From assembly GCF_000969885.1 (NCBI RefSeq), contig NZ_CP009501.1:1-64000 (forward strand): a stretch of 64,000 bases of DNA. Reading direction: 5' to 3'. The position numbers and the translations under genes are program-made. Under the pieces are notes generated by a model. It was given only the letters and a program-made list of their open reading frames with translations, searched no databases and was not told where the DNA came from. The DNA is from Methanosarcina thermophila TM-1. GTDB taxonomy: Archaea > Halobacteriota > Methanosarcinia > Methanosarcinales > Methanosarcinaceae. This document shows, one piece after another, positions 1-8,763 of this stretch (its first letter is position 1; each line of letters opens with the position of its first letter).

Positions 1-2
1 TC

Positions 3-314
3 CGAGTTGCAAAAAAAGAGGCTGAAATTTCTATAATGCTCACCGAACCCGTATTAAAAAGGTTTAAAACCGACCATCTGGAAAATTTGAAAACTCTGAT
101 TAATTTTGGACATGTCAGCCTTTCCCTTTTCACGAAAGATCCAAAACTTGCAGGTTTCACTGTTACAGACAGATTCTTACTGCTCACCGTTCTTCCAAAG
201 ATAAAGTTCTTTGAACACGAAAGCCTGTTAAGTTTCAGACCCGAAGCTCTCAGATGGGGTACAGACCTTTTTTCGCATCTGCAAAAGGAAGCCGTTCAGA
301 TAAAGGAGATATGA
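3..314 (+). CDS. FilR1-domain (Msr-type) regulator, 3' part only, runs off left edge
   Basis: This is the C-terminal ~100 residues of a winged-helix/FilR1 (DUF1724) regulator; the reading frame is open to the window edge. From base 7 onward it is identical to the C-terminal part of the intact regulator at 7201-7992. The two codons before base 9 differ (Arg-Val here, Glu-Leu there), so identity stops inside the coding frame without breaking it. A plausible reading is a chimera between a paralogous regulator upstream and the duplicated 3' end, made by unequal recombination. Whether an N-terminal DNA-binding half exists lies outside the window. Proteins of this family in Methanosarcina control methyltransferase and related genes. 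Confidence 0.7.
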   Translation, partial: RVAKKEAEISIMLTEPVLKRFKTDHLENLKTLINFGHVSLSLFTKDPKLAGFTVTDRFLLLTVLPKIKFFEHESLLSFRPEALRWGTDLFSHLQKEAVQIKEI

Positions 315-422
315 GGCTTTCAGGAAAGCTTAAATGTATAACTCAAGATAGCAAACCTGCAAGATTAAATGTTTATCACAATCATTTAATGGAATGAAAT
401 GACCATATTAGAGGGGATAGAT

Positions 423-713
423 ATGAGTTTCACGCTTAATATTGAAACCGATTTCCCGCCTCAAGAAGTGATTGAGGCTATTCGTTCAGCTCTTGAGCAC
501 GAAAAACACGTTACCAGGTATAAGATTAAACGTTACTCTACGATCTGCAATGAATTCGAAAAGAAATTCGGGCTCAATTCCGCAGAACTCCAGAAACATT
601 TCGAAAATGGGGAAATAACTGATAAAAGTGATTTTTTTGACTGGTATGCAGCAAAAAGAGAGTTAGATCACTGGAACAAAAGACTTGAGATTCTTTCAGG
701 CGTTTCTTTTTAA
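423..713 (+). CDS. Small antitoxin-like protein (copy 1)
   Basis: A 96-residue acidic helical protein. I chose ATG 423 because a GAGGGG ribosome site lies about 7 bases upstream and because the paralog at 6539 has the same length and N-terminus. Recognisable features are an ExxRSALEHEKH segment near residue 25, a YKI-RYS--C-EFE helix and a C-terminal WYAAKR-LDHW segment. The pattern resembles small proteins that form the antitoxin half of archaeal and cyanobacterial toxin-antitoxin pairs, but no toxin gene follows here. That assignment is from memory of the pattern and is weak. It sits between a regulator and fae. An identical copy is at 8101-8391 and a diverged one at 6539-6829. Confidence 0.75.
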   Translation: MSFTLNIETDFPPQEVIEAIRSALEHEKHVTRYKIKRYSTICNEFEKKFGLNSAELQKHFENGEITDKSDFFDWYAAKRELDHWNKRLEILSGVSF

Positions 714-1085
714 ATGGCGGGCTCCGGAATTCAATTTATCAGGATTCAATTTATTATTCTATGTCTTTTCCAGATAACTTATCTTCGGGTTTGAATAAAT
801 TACCTTTTAAAGTTCTACTCTATAATTCCTATTTTTCTATGGAACTTACTTATTTTTGCCTTTGATCAGGTATCTATGTCGTACTATCAAAAATGCATCA
901 AGCAAATATTTATTTGTGTACAGATATTAAGGCTAATTATTTTCCATAGCAAGAATAATTAAACTTAATGCCTGATTCGCTCTTATTATCTGTCTTATTA
1001 TTGATATATATGGAGGTCAAATTCCTTCTCTCCAGCGATTCTGGGTATTGAGTTTTCTATTATAAAATAAGCTGAGGTGTTTAAT

Positions 1086-1592
1086 CTGGTTAAAAATGTT
1101 ATTAAAAGTATGGTAGGGGAAGCTCTCGTAGGTTCTGGTCCGGAAGTTGCACACATAGACCTCGTTATCGGACCAAGAGGAGGACCAGTTGAAGCAGCAT
1201 TTATTAACTCGCTTGCAATGCCCAGGGAGGGTCATACTCCACTTCTTGCGGTTCTTGAGCCAAATCTTCAGCCTAAACCCACGACATTGATCATAAACAA
1301 GGTAACGATAAAGAATGCATCGCAGGCTGCTCTTATGTTCGGGCCGGCTCAGGCTGCGGTAGCAAAGGCAGTTATGGATTCCGTGGCTGATGGCGTGCTT
1401 CCTCAAGAACAGGCAGATGACATTTTTATTATCGTTTCCGTCTTTATCGAGTGGGATGCAAAAGACAAGGACAAAGTTTATGAATATAACTATGAGGCGA
1501 CAAAGCTTGCAATAGCAAGGGCGATGGAAGGCAGCCCGACTGTTGAAGAAGCGCTTGCTAAAAAAGAGTCTGCAAAACACCCATTTGCCTGA
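1086..1592 (+). CDS. fae: Formaldehyde-activating enzyme (copy 1)
   Basis: Catalyses condensation of formaldehyde with tetrahydromethanopterin (tetrahydrosarcinapterin in Methanosarcina) to the methylene form, in the cytoplasm. The catalytic His is about residue 23 in HIDLVIGPRGGPVE, and the rest (PLLAVLEPNLQPKP, FGPAQAAVAKAV, FIEWDAKDKDKV) matches the family. Length of 168 residues is normal. The start is uncertain: the only good ribosome site (GAGGTG, 1074-1079) is placed for a CTG at 1086, giving MVKNVIKSMVGEALV. GTG 1077 lies inside that site and ATG 1110 is too far away. A TATA-like sequence near 1003-1010 and a hairpin-plus-T-run after the stop suggest a monocistronic unit. Identical copy at 8764-9270. 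Confidence 0.92.
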   Translation: MVKNVIKSMVGEALVGSGPEVAHIDLVIGPRGGPVEAAFINSLAMPREGHTPLLAVLEPNLQPKPTTLIINKVTIKNASQAALMFGPAQAAVAKAVMDSVADGVLPQEQADDIFIIVSVFIEWDAKDKDKVYEYNYEATKLAIARAMEGSPTVEEALAKKESAKHPFA

Positions 1593-1636
1593 GTTTATTG
1601 TTCAGTTCAATTCAGTTTCAAAAATAGTTTATTTCG

Positions 1637-1670
1637 GGTTGAATAATGATTCAACCTTTGTTCTTTCTTT
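1637..1670 (+). terminator. Hairpin and T-rich tail after fae (copy 1)
   Basis: A perfect 8-bp stem (GGTTGAAT / ATTCAACC, loop AATG, 1637-1656) starts 44 bases after the fae stop codon and is followed by a T-rich run (TTTGTTCTTTCTTT). This is what an archaeal intrinsic terminator looks like. It is duplicated at 9315-9348. Confidence 0.6.
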
Positions 1671-2125
1671 GCGGCAGGATATGACCCAGCATAAATGCGG
1701 TATTTTTTTACAGTGATTTTTTTACTAGGATAAATAACGCCGTAAGATTCATGAGAACTAAAATACTGCTCCTGGATGACATATTCAACATTGTGTCCTG
1801 GGCTTGAATGATCAGCTATATTTTCCACAGGCTGGAGAAAGACTGCAAAATAGCCCTACATAGTATCAATAATATCATGGGACTTTTCTTTCTCTGGTTT
1901 CTTTGCCGAGAAAATTCCTGCGGGGACTAAAATTTCTGAGTTATGATTATTCTTACAGGTTTTATCTTTCAGGCTTTTTCAGCATTTAAGAGGATCAGGC
2001 AGTAGATTAGAAACAGAGAGACTGTGTAAAAAATAAAAGTGCTGGCAGATAAATATTTATAATAAGTATAAGTAGTGTATATTGAGGTAAAAACATAAGA
2101 ACTTTACAGTGGGGGAATTGTATAC

Positions 2126-2533
2126 ATGAAAATTAGAGTAGTTAGTTCCAGAGAGGAAATATTCACTCTCAATCCTAATGAACGCGTTGTTCACCTGGCT
2201 TTCAGGCCGTCGAACAAGGATATTTTTGCACTAGTCGAAACCTGCCCGAAAATTGAGGTAATTCAATTACCCAAATCTTACAGGCGTACGGTTTCAAAGT
2301 CCATAGAGATGTTTCTTGAGATGCAGAGGATTCAGCTTATTGAGGGCGATGTCTGGGGTCACAGAAAGGATATTAACGAGTACTACAGCATTCCTTCCTC
2401 AGTGATTGAGAAAATCAGAGAACTGAAATCAGAGGGTACACCTGCTGAGAGAATTGAAGAAAAGGTCGCAAGGGAAAGCAAACTTAACCCTGAAATGGTT
2501 GCTTACATCCTGACCAAGGAAGCTTCTGCCTGA
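2126..2533 (+). CDS. DUF1699 family protein (copy 1)
   Basis: A 135-residue soluble protein of the Methanosarcinales family DUF1699; function unknown. Visible landmarks are an N-terminal beta strand (MKIRVV), a LAFRPSNKDIFALVETCP segment, IQLPKSYRRTV and IQLIEGDVWGHR in the middle, and a helical C-terminus. ATG 2126 follows GTGGGGG about 10 bases upstream. A TATA-like AAATATTTATAATA lies near 2047-2060, giving a leader of roughly 45 bases. A strongly structured element follows the gene. Identical copy at 9804-10211. Confidence 0.85.
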   Translation: MKIRVVSSREEIFTLNPNERVVHLAFRPSNKDIFALVETCPKIEVIQLPKSYRRTVSKSIEMFLEMQRIQLIEGDVWGHRKDINEYYSIPSSVIEKIRELKSEGTPAERIEEKVARESKLNPEMVAYILTKEASA

Positions 2534-2646
2534 GAATAATCCTCATGCTGAAATTTCCGCTGGACTCTTGAGTGCAGGTATAATCAATAGTATCAATTCT
2601 GAGAACACCTCTATTATCCAGGTTTCAGCTTTAACATTTGACTTAA

Positions 2647-2718
2647 GGAGCCTTTTCAGGCTCCCTGACCCTGGGTGGTAGCGTAAGCTCTCCACATCAG
2701 GGAGACTATATACGTTTT
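2647..2718 (+). ncRNA. Structured 3' element with alternative hairpins and T-run (copy 1)
   Basis: Two competing stems share bases 2661-2664. The first is GGAGCCT/AGGCTCC (2647-2653 with 2658-2664, loop TTTC). The second is CTCCCTGA/TCAGGGAG (2661-2668 with 2697-2704). Inside the second lies a nested arm, GTGG/CCAC then AGC/GCT, capped by a GTAA tetraloop of the GNRA type (2675-2695). A T6 run follows at 2713-2718. It may be a terminator, a 3'UTR-derived RNA or a switch; sequence alone does not decide. Duplicated at 10325-10396. Confidence 0.45.
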
Positions 2719-2864
2719 TTAATTGTAAACTTCTCCGTCCTGTCTCTTTTATATGATAAGTAGTTTTTTATTTACTGCTTGTTTACAGCCTCATTTTCTA
2801 TATCGAAGCTTAACATGGGATAAAAGAATCTTTGATCTATTCAAATAAAAAAGTAGGAAACAGT

Positions 2865-3872
2865 GGCTCTGTAGAAATCCTCTAAATTCTGTTTTTACCC
2901 AAAAATTATAAAAATAAAATTGTAAAAATGCTCCTTAATTTTTTTGTCCACACAAAAAACAAAGGAGCAATTGCTATTGTCATCAAATAAGTATATTAAA
3001 TTTATTGATCTCAGTCTTAAAACGGTTCAGTCTTCCAGACTGAACCTTTACTCCTGCAAATATTCCAAACGTGTTTATACTCAACATCAGCTTCTTGTTC
3101 TTGTTTTATTGAAGGAGTATATAAGTACAGACTACCGTGACTTTGTAGAACTTGTTGACCTCATGAACAGTATAAAGGAAAAACTTGACCTTGATAAGGT
3201 TCCTCATTACACTACTCTTCAAAAGTTTGTGTCCAGAATTCCCTCTTCATTGTTTAACCTAATTTTGTCAAAAACTCTAAAACTATTTTACTCACATGGA
3301 GAAAAAGTTCTCATTACGGCAATTGATGCAACAGGATTTACGAGTTCTTATGCAAGTCATTATTATTCTAAGAGAACAGGGAAGCTCCGAAGGAGCTTCC
3401 TTAAAACTTCAATATCAGTAGACACTATTAAAAAAGTAATATTAGGATGGAAAATTAGCCAAAAAACAGATCATGATGTCAAGCATGCAAAGACTCTGAT
3501 AAGACAATCAAACAAGTCAAGAAAGTCTCAATGTTATGTGATGGATAAAGGATATGATTCCGAAGAAATTCATACTCTAATAAGAGAAGAGATAAAAGCA
3601 GATTCAATAGTACCTTTGAGAGAAAGAAAAAGAAAGAGAATAAACGGAAAATATAGAAAACAATTAAACAAAGACTTTGATAAGATCAAATACAATAGAA
3701 GGAATATAGTAGAGACAATAATATCTGTTGTAAAAAGAAAATTTGGAGAAACATTAAGAGCAAGAAAGGTTAGAAATCAAGTAAAAGAAGTAAAAGTTAA
3801 ACTAATAGTCTATAATATAAACAAAAAAGTAATACAATTATTATGGATTAAATTAAGGATTTCTACAGAGCC
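2865..3872 (+). mobile_element. IS5-like insertion sequence, 1,008 bp
   Basis: Bounded by perfect 17-bp terminal inverted repeats that begin GGCTCTGTAGAAATCCT. It carries one DDE transposase. There is no target duplication: left flank ends CAGT, right flank begins GTTT. The left end coincides with the end of the 2.86-kb repeat; the right end truncates the next gene. This pattern indicates deletion or recombination next to the IS after insertion. Family placement (IS5, possibly the ISH1-type branch) is from the DDE signature and size, not from a search. Confidence 0.88.
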
Positions 3873-3897
3873 GTTTTATGTTGTTTTTTATTTGTAG
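2977..3897 (+). CDS. DDE transposase of the IS
   Basis: About 306 residues. TTG 2977 is preferred because AAAGGAG lies 9 bases upstream; TTG codons at 2944 and 2971 are alternatives. The acidic triad is visible: Asp in AIDATGF, Asp in MDKGYDSE and Glu in [17 protein letters not shown], the last typical of IS4/IS5-superfamily enzymes. The frame runs through the right terminal repeat, where it encodes RISTEP, and stops 25 bases outside the element, so the C-terminus depends on the flank. No frameshift or internal stop is seen, and the enzyme could be active. Confidence 0.85.
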   Translation: MSSNKYIKFIDLSLKTVQSSRLNLYSCKYSKRVYTQHQLLVLVLLKEYISTDYRDFVELVDLMNSIKEKLDLDKVPHYTTLQKFVSRIPSSLFNLILSKTLKLFYSHGEKVLITAIDATGFTSSYASHYYSKRTGKLRRSFLKTSISVDTIKKVILGWKISQKTDHDVKHAKTLIRQSNKSRKSQCYVMDKGYDSEEIHTLIREEIKADSIVPLRERKRKRINGKYRKQLNKDFDKIKYNRRNIVETIISVVKRKFGETLRARKVRNQVKEVKVKLIVYNINKKVIQLLWIKLRISTEPFYVVFYL

Positions 3898-5165
3898 TTC
3901 TCGCGTGTATGCCTGCAGCATCATCTGAATCTTTAGCCGAGTCTAAGCATCCTTATGCAAACAACTTTGAATATACATGGTCTAATATAAGCGAACCTGG
4001 TGCGACTGAAATAAGGCTTCATTTTTCAGATTTAGATATTGGTAGGTACGATAAGTTAACTATTTTAGATAAGTATGGAAATGATCTTGTAACCTATTCT
4101 GGCATCACAAAAGCAGACTTCTGGACAGAATGGTATGTAGGGGATACGTTAGGAGTTAGGCTCATCACAAGCGATCAAGGGACTGCCTATGGGTTTAAAA
4201 TTGACAAATTAGAAAGCAGGTCAGGTACGTGTATATCTAATAACTCTTTAGCCGAGTCATACCATCCTTATGCAAACAACTTTGAATATAAATGGCCTGA
4301 TATAAGCAAGCCTGGTGCCACTCAGATACGAATCCATTTTGAAAGCCTTAATCTTGCTGACACCTACGATAAACTCATTCTTTATGATAAGTATGACAAT
4401 AAACTTGTGACCTATAGTCGTTATCAGTCAGGTAATGATTTCTGGACGGAATGGTACACAGGAGATACATTAAAAGTTAAACTTATAACAGGTAGCTCGG
4501 GGACTGCATACGGGTTCAAAATTGACGAAGTAGAGGGCAGATCAGATATGTTCATATCTAATAGCTCTTTACCCGAGTCATATCATCCTTATGCGAACAA
4601 TTTTGTATATAAATGGCCTGATATAAGCAAACCTGGTGCCACTCAGATGCGACTCCACTTCGAAAGCCTTAATCTTGCTGACACCTACGATAAACTCATT
4701 CTTTATGATAAGTATGATAATGTACTTAAAACATACAACGCTCATCTTGGTATTAACTATCAGGATTTCTGGACAGAATGGTACACAGGAGATACATTAA
4801 AAGTTAAACTTATAACAGGTAACTCGGGGACTGCTTATGGTTTCAAAATTGATAAAGGCGAAATTAAAAATGATAAAAACGTAACAACTGTTTTTACTGA
4901 ATCTGCAAAAGCATTGGATCCTACTACTGAAAAAGTTGGGAATAATTCTGGAGAATATTCTGATGACCTAAAAAAATTCATGGATCGTTTCCATAGTGTG
5001 AGTGTAGAGATTGCAGTTACTTTGAATATCTTAGAAGAAGAGGATAACCAATCATGGATGTATAGAAATATACAATGGGTTTTTAGCGGAATAGGTACTT
5101 CGCTTGGTGCTTCGCTTGTTATAATACTTATGAAAAGATTGAAAGATAAAAAAATCAGACAATGA
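3873..5165 (+). pseudogene. CUB-like triple-repeat surface protein, start removed by the IS
   Basis: The frame from 3873 reads [20 protein letters not shown], the hydrophobic core and cleavage region of a secretion signal, but there is no start codon between an in-frame TAA inside the IS (3849) and ATG 3909. The IS has therefore removed the start and n-region. The body has three ~95-residue repeats, each ESxHPYxNNFxYxW, then YDKLxxxDKY, FWTEWYxGDTL, LIT and GTAYGFKID, matching CUB-like beta-sandwich domains of archaeal surface proteins. Repeats 2 and 3 are nearly identical. A C-terminal membrane segment (VFSGIGTSLGASLVIILM) with a basic tail would anchor it. Translation from ATG 3909 would probably leave an unexported protein. 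Confidence 0.75.
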
Positions 5166-5915
5166 ATACTCAGAAGATAAAAAATTGGAAAGCAACTGAT
5201 TGTCAGGCAATCAAAAATACTCTCGCGCCTCCGTTATAGATTCCATAAGAGAAATAAAAGTAATATTGTTTATCCCTATAAAGCTTCATAGCAAAGTAGA
5301 AGGATAAATATTGTGTAATTCCCTGTGTATTATGGGGAAATTTTCATCCCCCAGCTCGCCGGGGGTATTTTATTGAAATCGAATTTACTCTCAAAACTCT
5401 CATCTATCTGAAAGTTTGAATCTATGCATTTTGAAGCTCTCGGCATTAAAGATAACTCCTTATTATAGGAAAAGACAGTGTTCTATTATCTTCATATCTC
5501 AGCAATTAATATCTAACTCAAAACCCCCAACCCAATATTCAATATCAATGTCCTCAATCCCCCTCTACTTCGCAAACTATATATATCATCCCAAACAAAT
5601 AAAGTACTGTATAAAAGTCTCTAATTTGGAGAGTGTTTTTTCAAATAATGCTACACCAGAGGATCAAGGATGGACTGAACCTTCAGATGCATCCATTGAA
5701 GTTTTCAGCTTTTTATCTCATTTTAGGAGCTCCGTGAAAGCCAGTCGTTATGCTCTTGCGGGGGACCCTATTTAATTTTGAGCGGTTTAAAGCTGACAGC
5801 AGTAAATGATGAAAAAACACAAAAACAAATTAAAACAAAATAGAGGCTAAAACAATAGAAAAACGAGCGAAATAAAGAGTACTTTAGCACCTTTATTTGC
5901 GAGGTTTGAAACAAA
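5166..5915. other. 750 bp without a convincing gene
   Basis: Contains a short GC hairpin (CCCCC at 5348-5352 with GGGGG at 5361-5365), a possible terminator for the CUB gene. The plus-strand frame 5416-5775 is open for 119 codons, but its composition is unlike a normal protein, it lacks a ribosome site, and I recognise no family. Its last part (GWTEPSDASIEVFSF and onward) reads a little like a protein end and may be a relic. The segment before 5916 is the promoter region of the next gene. Confidence 0.35.
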
Positions 5916-6158
5916 ATGTCAGAAGAATCCGACGATTCAGATAGTAGTGATAGTAGCAGCCATCAGAAAATGCTCACAGTAATCGGAATGGTTCTGTGTG
6001 CGATACAGTTTGCGTTCTTCGTATACATGATATTAAAATTTGTAGAGCTGGATTTTGCCCAGGGCTTTAAATTTATGCTGGTTGCATACACTTCAGCGTT
6101 CATTTACAAGAACCTTGAGAATTCCGGGAAAATTCCTGATGTAGCAGCCGAGAACTGA
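5916..6158 (+). CDS. Small two-helix membrane protein
   Basis: 80 residues: a Ser/Asp-rich acidic N-terminus (residues 1-17), a first transmembrane helix (about 20-42, LTVIGMVLCAIQFAFFVYMI), a short loop, and a second hydrophobic stretch (about 48-66) ending in a polar tail. A GAGG site lies about 12 bases before ATG. No family recognised. The composition and start context make it a likely real gene. It stands alone between the damaged CUB gene and the antitoxin-like paralog. Confidence 0.6.
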   Translation: MSEESDDSDSSDSSSHQKMLTVIGMVLCAIQFAFFVYMILKFVELDFAQGFKFMLVAYTSAFIYKNLENSGKIPDVAAEN

Positions 6159-6538
6159 TGACTGTGTGGTTTTGGTTTAAAACTCCACACCTTCTACAGA
6201 AACTATCTGCTTTGAATTTTTTTCCTTTTTCTATTTCTTTAATCTTTTTTGATTTTCTCCTTCTTTTAGGCATGGCTATCCTTTGCTATTCTTTTCTGTT
6301 ATTTGCTATTAGTTGATTTCAGTTTAGAAGAAATTAATACAAACCTTTTAATGTGATTTTACCTCCTTTGAGGTAAAAAGTAATTAGTCTGTGGGAACAT
6401 AAGGAGCAAATAAGCCCCAACATTGAAAAGAGGAATAGCTGAGTCCTTCGGGTAGGAGAAAAACCTTTGATTCACAAATAGAAAAAGAGATATAGGATCA
6501 TTTTTTAGTACCATCAATAGATCTTTTAAGGGATAAAC

Positions 6539-6829
6539 ATGGATCTTGTTTTGCAGATTGATTCCGATTACTCGCTTCAGGAAGCAAGCGAGGTTATCCG
6601 TTCGGCTCTGGAACATGAGAAGCACCTTGCAAAATACAAAATAAATCGCTACTCCATGATCTGCGATGAATTTGAGGATCAGTACGATCTTGTTTCCTCC
6701 GAATTTATTAAAAAATTCGAAGCAGGCGAACTTATCTATGAAGATAAATATTTTGAATGGTATGCGGCAAAGCGAGGACTTGACCACTGGAAGAGAAAGC
6801 TGGCTCTTCTCCAAAATATCAGGTTCTAA
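6539..6829 (+). CDS. Small antitoxin-like protein, diverged paralog
   Basis: 96 residues and collinear with the products at 423-713 and 8101-8391: the same IRSALEHEKH segment, YKI-RYS-ICDEFE helix and WYAAKRGLDHW end, with many substitutions elsewhere. It lies in the unique DNA between the two large repeat copies, so it is an older duplication than the 2.86-kb block. No partner gene lies within 300 bases on either side. The gap upstream (6159-6538) holds only AT-rich DNA with no recognisable signal. Confidence 0.7.
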   Translation: MDLVLQIDSDYSLQEASEVIRSALEHEKHLAKYKINRYSMICDEFEDQYDLVSSEFIKKFEAGELIYEDKYFEWYAAKRGLDHWKRKLALLQNIRF

Positions 6830-7147
6830 CCTGCCAGGATATTGTCATGGGAACTATATTTAAAAAAGGATTTAAACATTAACCGAAAAGCTGTTCGAAA
6901 AATCCTTCCCACTCTCATGCTATTTTAGATTTATATTTTCCTCTATATAAAATTCGATAAACATTATAACATTATTTTAATATTACTTTAGAATACTTTA
7001 GGATTATTTTAAAATTATTTTAAAGTTATTCTATAACCTATATATCATTATTCTACAGTTATATCTCATTAATTTGCTGTCTAAAAGCCGCAGCTATCGG
7101 TTTCATTTCTTTGATCTTTTCTTAACAGTGTATAATTAATGGAAATG

Positions 7148-7195
7148 TATATATAGTAGCCATGCTGTCTCCTCATTATAATCTTTTTGGAGGTG
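7148..7195 (+). promoter_or_regulatory. TATA box and ribosome site that place the regulator start at 7201
   Basis: TATATATA at 7148-7155 would start transcription near 7178. That is downstream of ATG 7162, so this ATG cannot be in the transcript. A full Shine-Dalgarno GGAGGTG (7189-7195) then sits 5 bases before an in-frame ATA codon at 7201. The DNA before this (6830-7147) is very AT-rich with short repeats of ATTATTTTAAA and no gene. Confidence 0.5.
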
Positions 7196-7200
7196 TTAGG

Positions 7201-7992
7201 ATAGGCGCAAAAATTGGGTTAACAGAACTGATCCTTCGGTCTGAAAAGCGCAGGGATCTACTTATTTTCCTTAAAGACGGACCCAAATCCATAGATGAGA
7301 TCCAGGCACATCTGCATGTAAATTCGGTCTACATTCTTCCCCAGCTCAAAAAACTGAAGGATAGAAATCTGGTCATACAGAAAGACCACACTTATGAGCT
7401 TTCTATTATGGGAAAAGCGATTGTAGATAAAATGCCTCCTCTTTTAGAAACCCTGGAAGTATTTGAAGATAATTTCGATTACTGGTCACAGAGGAATCTC
7501 GAAGGAATTCCTCCAGTCCTGCGAAGTCGAATAGGAGAGTTGAAGGACTGTAAGCTTATCCGTCCGGATCTGAGTCATATGTTTGAACTGGACCCCGAGT
7601 ATGTAGAAAACCTTCTCCTTTCAAGGAAGGTTTTCGGTTTCAGTTCCTATTTCCATCCCTCGTTTATCCCTCTCTACCTGGAGCTTGCAAAAAAAGAGGC
7701 TGAAATTTCTATAATGCTCACCGAACCCGTATTAAAAAGGTTTAAAACCGACCATCTGGAAAATTTGAAAACTCTGATTAATTTTGGACATGTCAGCCTT
7801 TCCCTTTTCACGAAAGATCCAAAACTTGCAGGTTTCACTGTTACAGACAGATTCTTACTGCTCACCGTTCTTCCAAAGATAAAGTTCTTTGAACACGAAA
7901 GCCTGTTAAGTTTCAGACCCGAAGCTCTCAGATGGGGTACAGACCTTTTTTCGCATCTGCAAAAGGAAGCCGTTCAGATAAAGGAGATATGA
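7201..7992 (+). CDS. FilR1-domain (Msr-type) transcription regulator
   Basis: A winged-helix DNA-binding half (KRRDLLIFLKDGPKSIDEI through LKDRNLVIQKDHTYELS, first ~75 residues) followed by a FilR1/DUF1724 domain typical of Methanosarcina Msr-like regulators of methyltransferase genes. Alignment with the paralog at 10611, which begins a few residues before LLELIFLSDKRKQ, and the TATA/SD positions favour initiation at 7201. That codon is ATA rather than ATG, GTG or TTG. The longer version from ATG 7162 is the alternative. It precedes the antitoxin-like, fae and DUF1699 genes. From 7685 onward its DNA belongs to the large repeat. A role in regulating the neighbouring fae is possible but inferred from position only. 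Confidence 0.85.
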   Translation: MGAKIGLTELILRSEKRRDLLIFLKDGPKSIDEIQAHLHVNSVYILPQLKKLKDRNLVIQKDHTYELSIMGKAIVDKMPPLLETLEVFEDNFDYWSQRNLEGIPPVLRSRIGELKDCKLIRPDLSHMFELDPEYVENLLLSRKVFGFSSYFHPSFIPLYLELAKKEAEISIMLTEPVLKRFKTDHLENLKTLINFGHVSLSLFTKDPKLAGFTVTDRFLLLTVLPKIKFFEHESLLSFRPEALRWGTDLFSHLQKEAVQIKEI

Positions 7993-8100
7993 GGCTTTCA
8001 GGAAAGCTTAAATGTATAACTCAAGATAGCAAACCTGCAAGATTAAATGTTTATCACAATCATTTAATGGAATGAAATGACCATATTAGAGGGGATAGAT

Positions 8101-8391
8101 ATGAGTTTCACGCTTAATATTGAAACCGATTTCCCGCCTCAAGAAGTGATTGAGGCTATTCGTTCAGCTCTTGAGCACGAAAAACACGTTACCAGGTATA
8201 AGATTAAACGTTACTCTACGATCTGCAATGAATTCGAAAAGAAATTCGGGCTCAATTCCGCAGAACTCCAGAAACATTTCGAAAATGGGGAAATAACTGA
8301 TAAAAGTGATTTTTTTGACTGGTATGCAGCAAAAAGAGAGTTAGATCACTGGAACAAAAGACTTGAGATTCTTTCAGGCGTTTCTTTTTAA
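8101..8391 (+). CDS. Small antitoxin-like protein (copy 2)
   Basis: Identical to 423-713, including the GAGGGG ribosome site and the same 96-residue product. It starts 108 bases after the upstream regulator and could be co-transcribed with it, although a 370-base gap separates it from fae. The gap 8392-8763 holds the fae promoter region (TATA-like sequence near 8681-8690) and nothing else I can identify. Confidence 0.75.
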   Translation: MSFTLNIETDFPPQEVIEAIRSALEHEKHVTRYKIKRYSTICNEFEKKFGLNSAELQKHFENGEITDKSDFFDWYAAKRELDHWNKRLEILSGVSF

Positions 8392-8763
8392 ATGGCGGGC
8401 TCCGGAATTCAATTTATCAGGATTCAATTTATTATTCTATGTCTTTTCCAGATAACTTATCTTCGGGTTTGAATAAATTACCTTTTAAAGTTCTACTCTA
8501 TAATTCCTATTTTTCTATGGAACTTACTTATTTTTGCCTTTGATCAGGTATCTATGTCGTACTATCAAAAATGCATCAAGCAAATATTTATTTGTGTACA
8601 GATATTAAGGCTAATTATTTTCCATAGCAAGAATAATTAAACTTAATGCCTGATTCGCTCTTATTATCTGTCTTATTATTGATATATATGGAGGTCAAAT
8701 TCCTTCTCTCCAGCGATTCTGGGTATTGAGTTTTCTATTATAAAATAAGCTGAGGTGTTTAAT

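Larger units (their letters stand above)
7..2864 (+). repeat. Large direct repeat, copy 1 (2,858 bp)
   Basis: Every segment I compared matches 7685-10542 at a constant offset of 7,678, including non-coding DNA, and all encoded proteins are identical. The left boundary is sharp: five consecutive mismatches at bases 2-6. The right boundary is also sharp and coincides with the left end of the insertion sequence at 2865. Apparent complete identity means a very recent duplication, active gene conversion, or an assembly artefact; the different flanks argue against the last. Confidence 0.9.

Noticed and set aside
1017-1580. 187-codon minus-strand frame opposite fae (also 8695-9258)
   Set aside because: Antisense shadow of fae: Cys/Arg/Asn-rich composition, no family, and it covers exactly the coding part of a well-supported gene.
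1607-1828. 73-codon minus-strand frame after fae (also 9285-9506)
   Set aside because: It spans the fae terminator hairpin, has no convincing ribosome site and matches nothing; its presence in two copies follows from the DNA duplication.
2861-3876. Target-site duplication around the IS
   Set aside because: I compared 4-12 bases on each side of the inverted repeats and found no direct repeat.
5416-5775. 119-codon plus-strand frame
   Set aside because: No ribosome site, odd composition and no recognisable family; kept only as a note in the gap entry.
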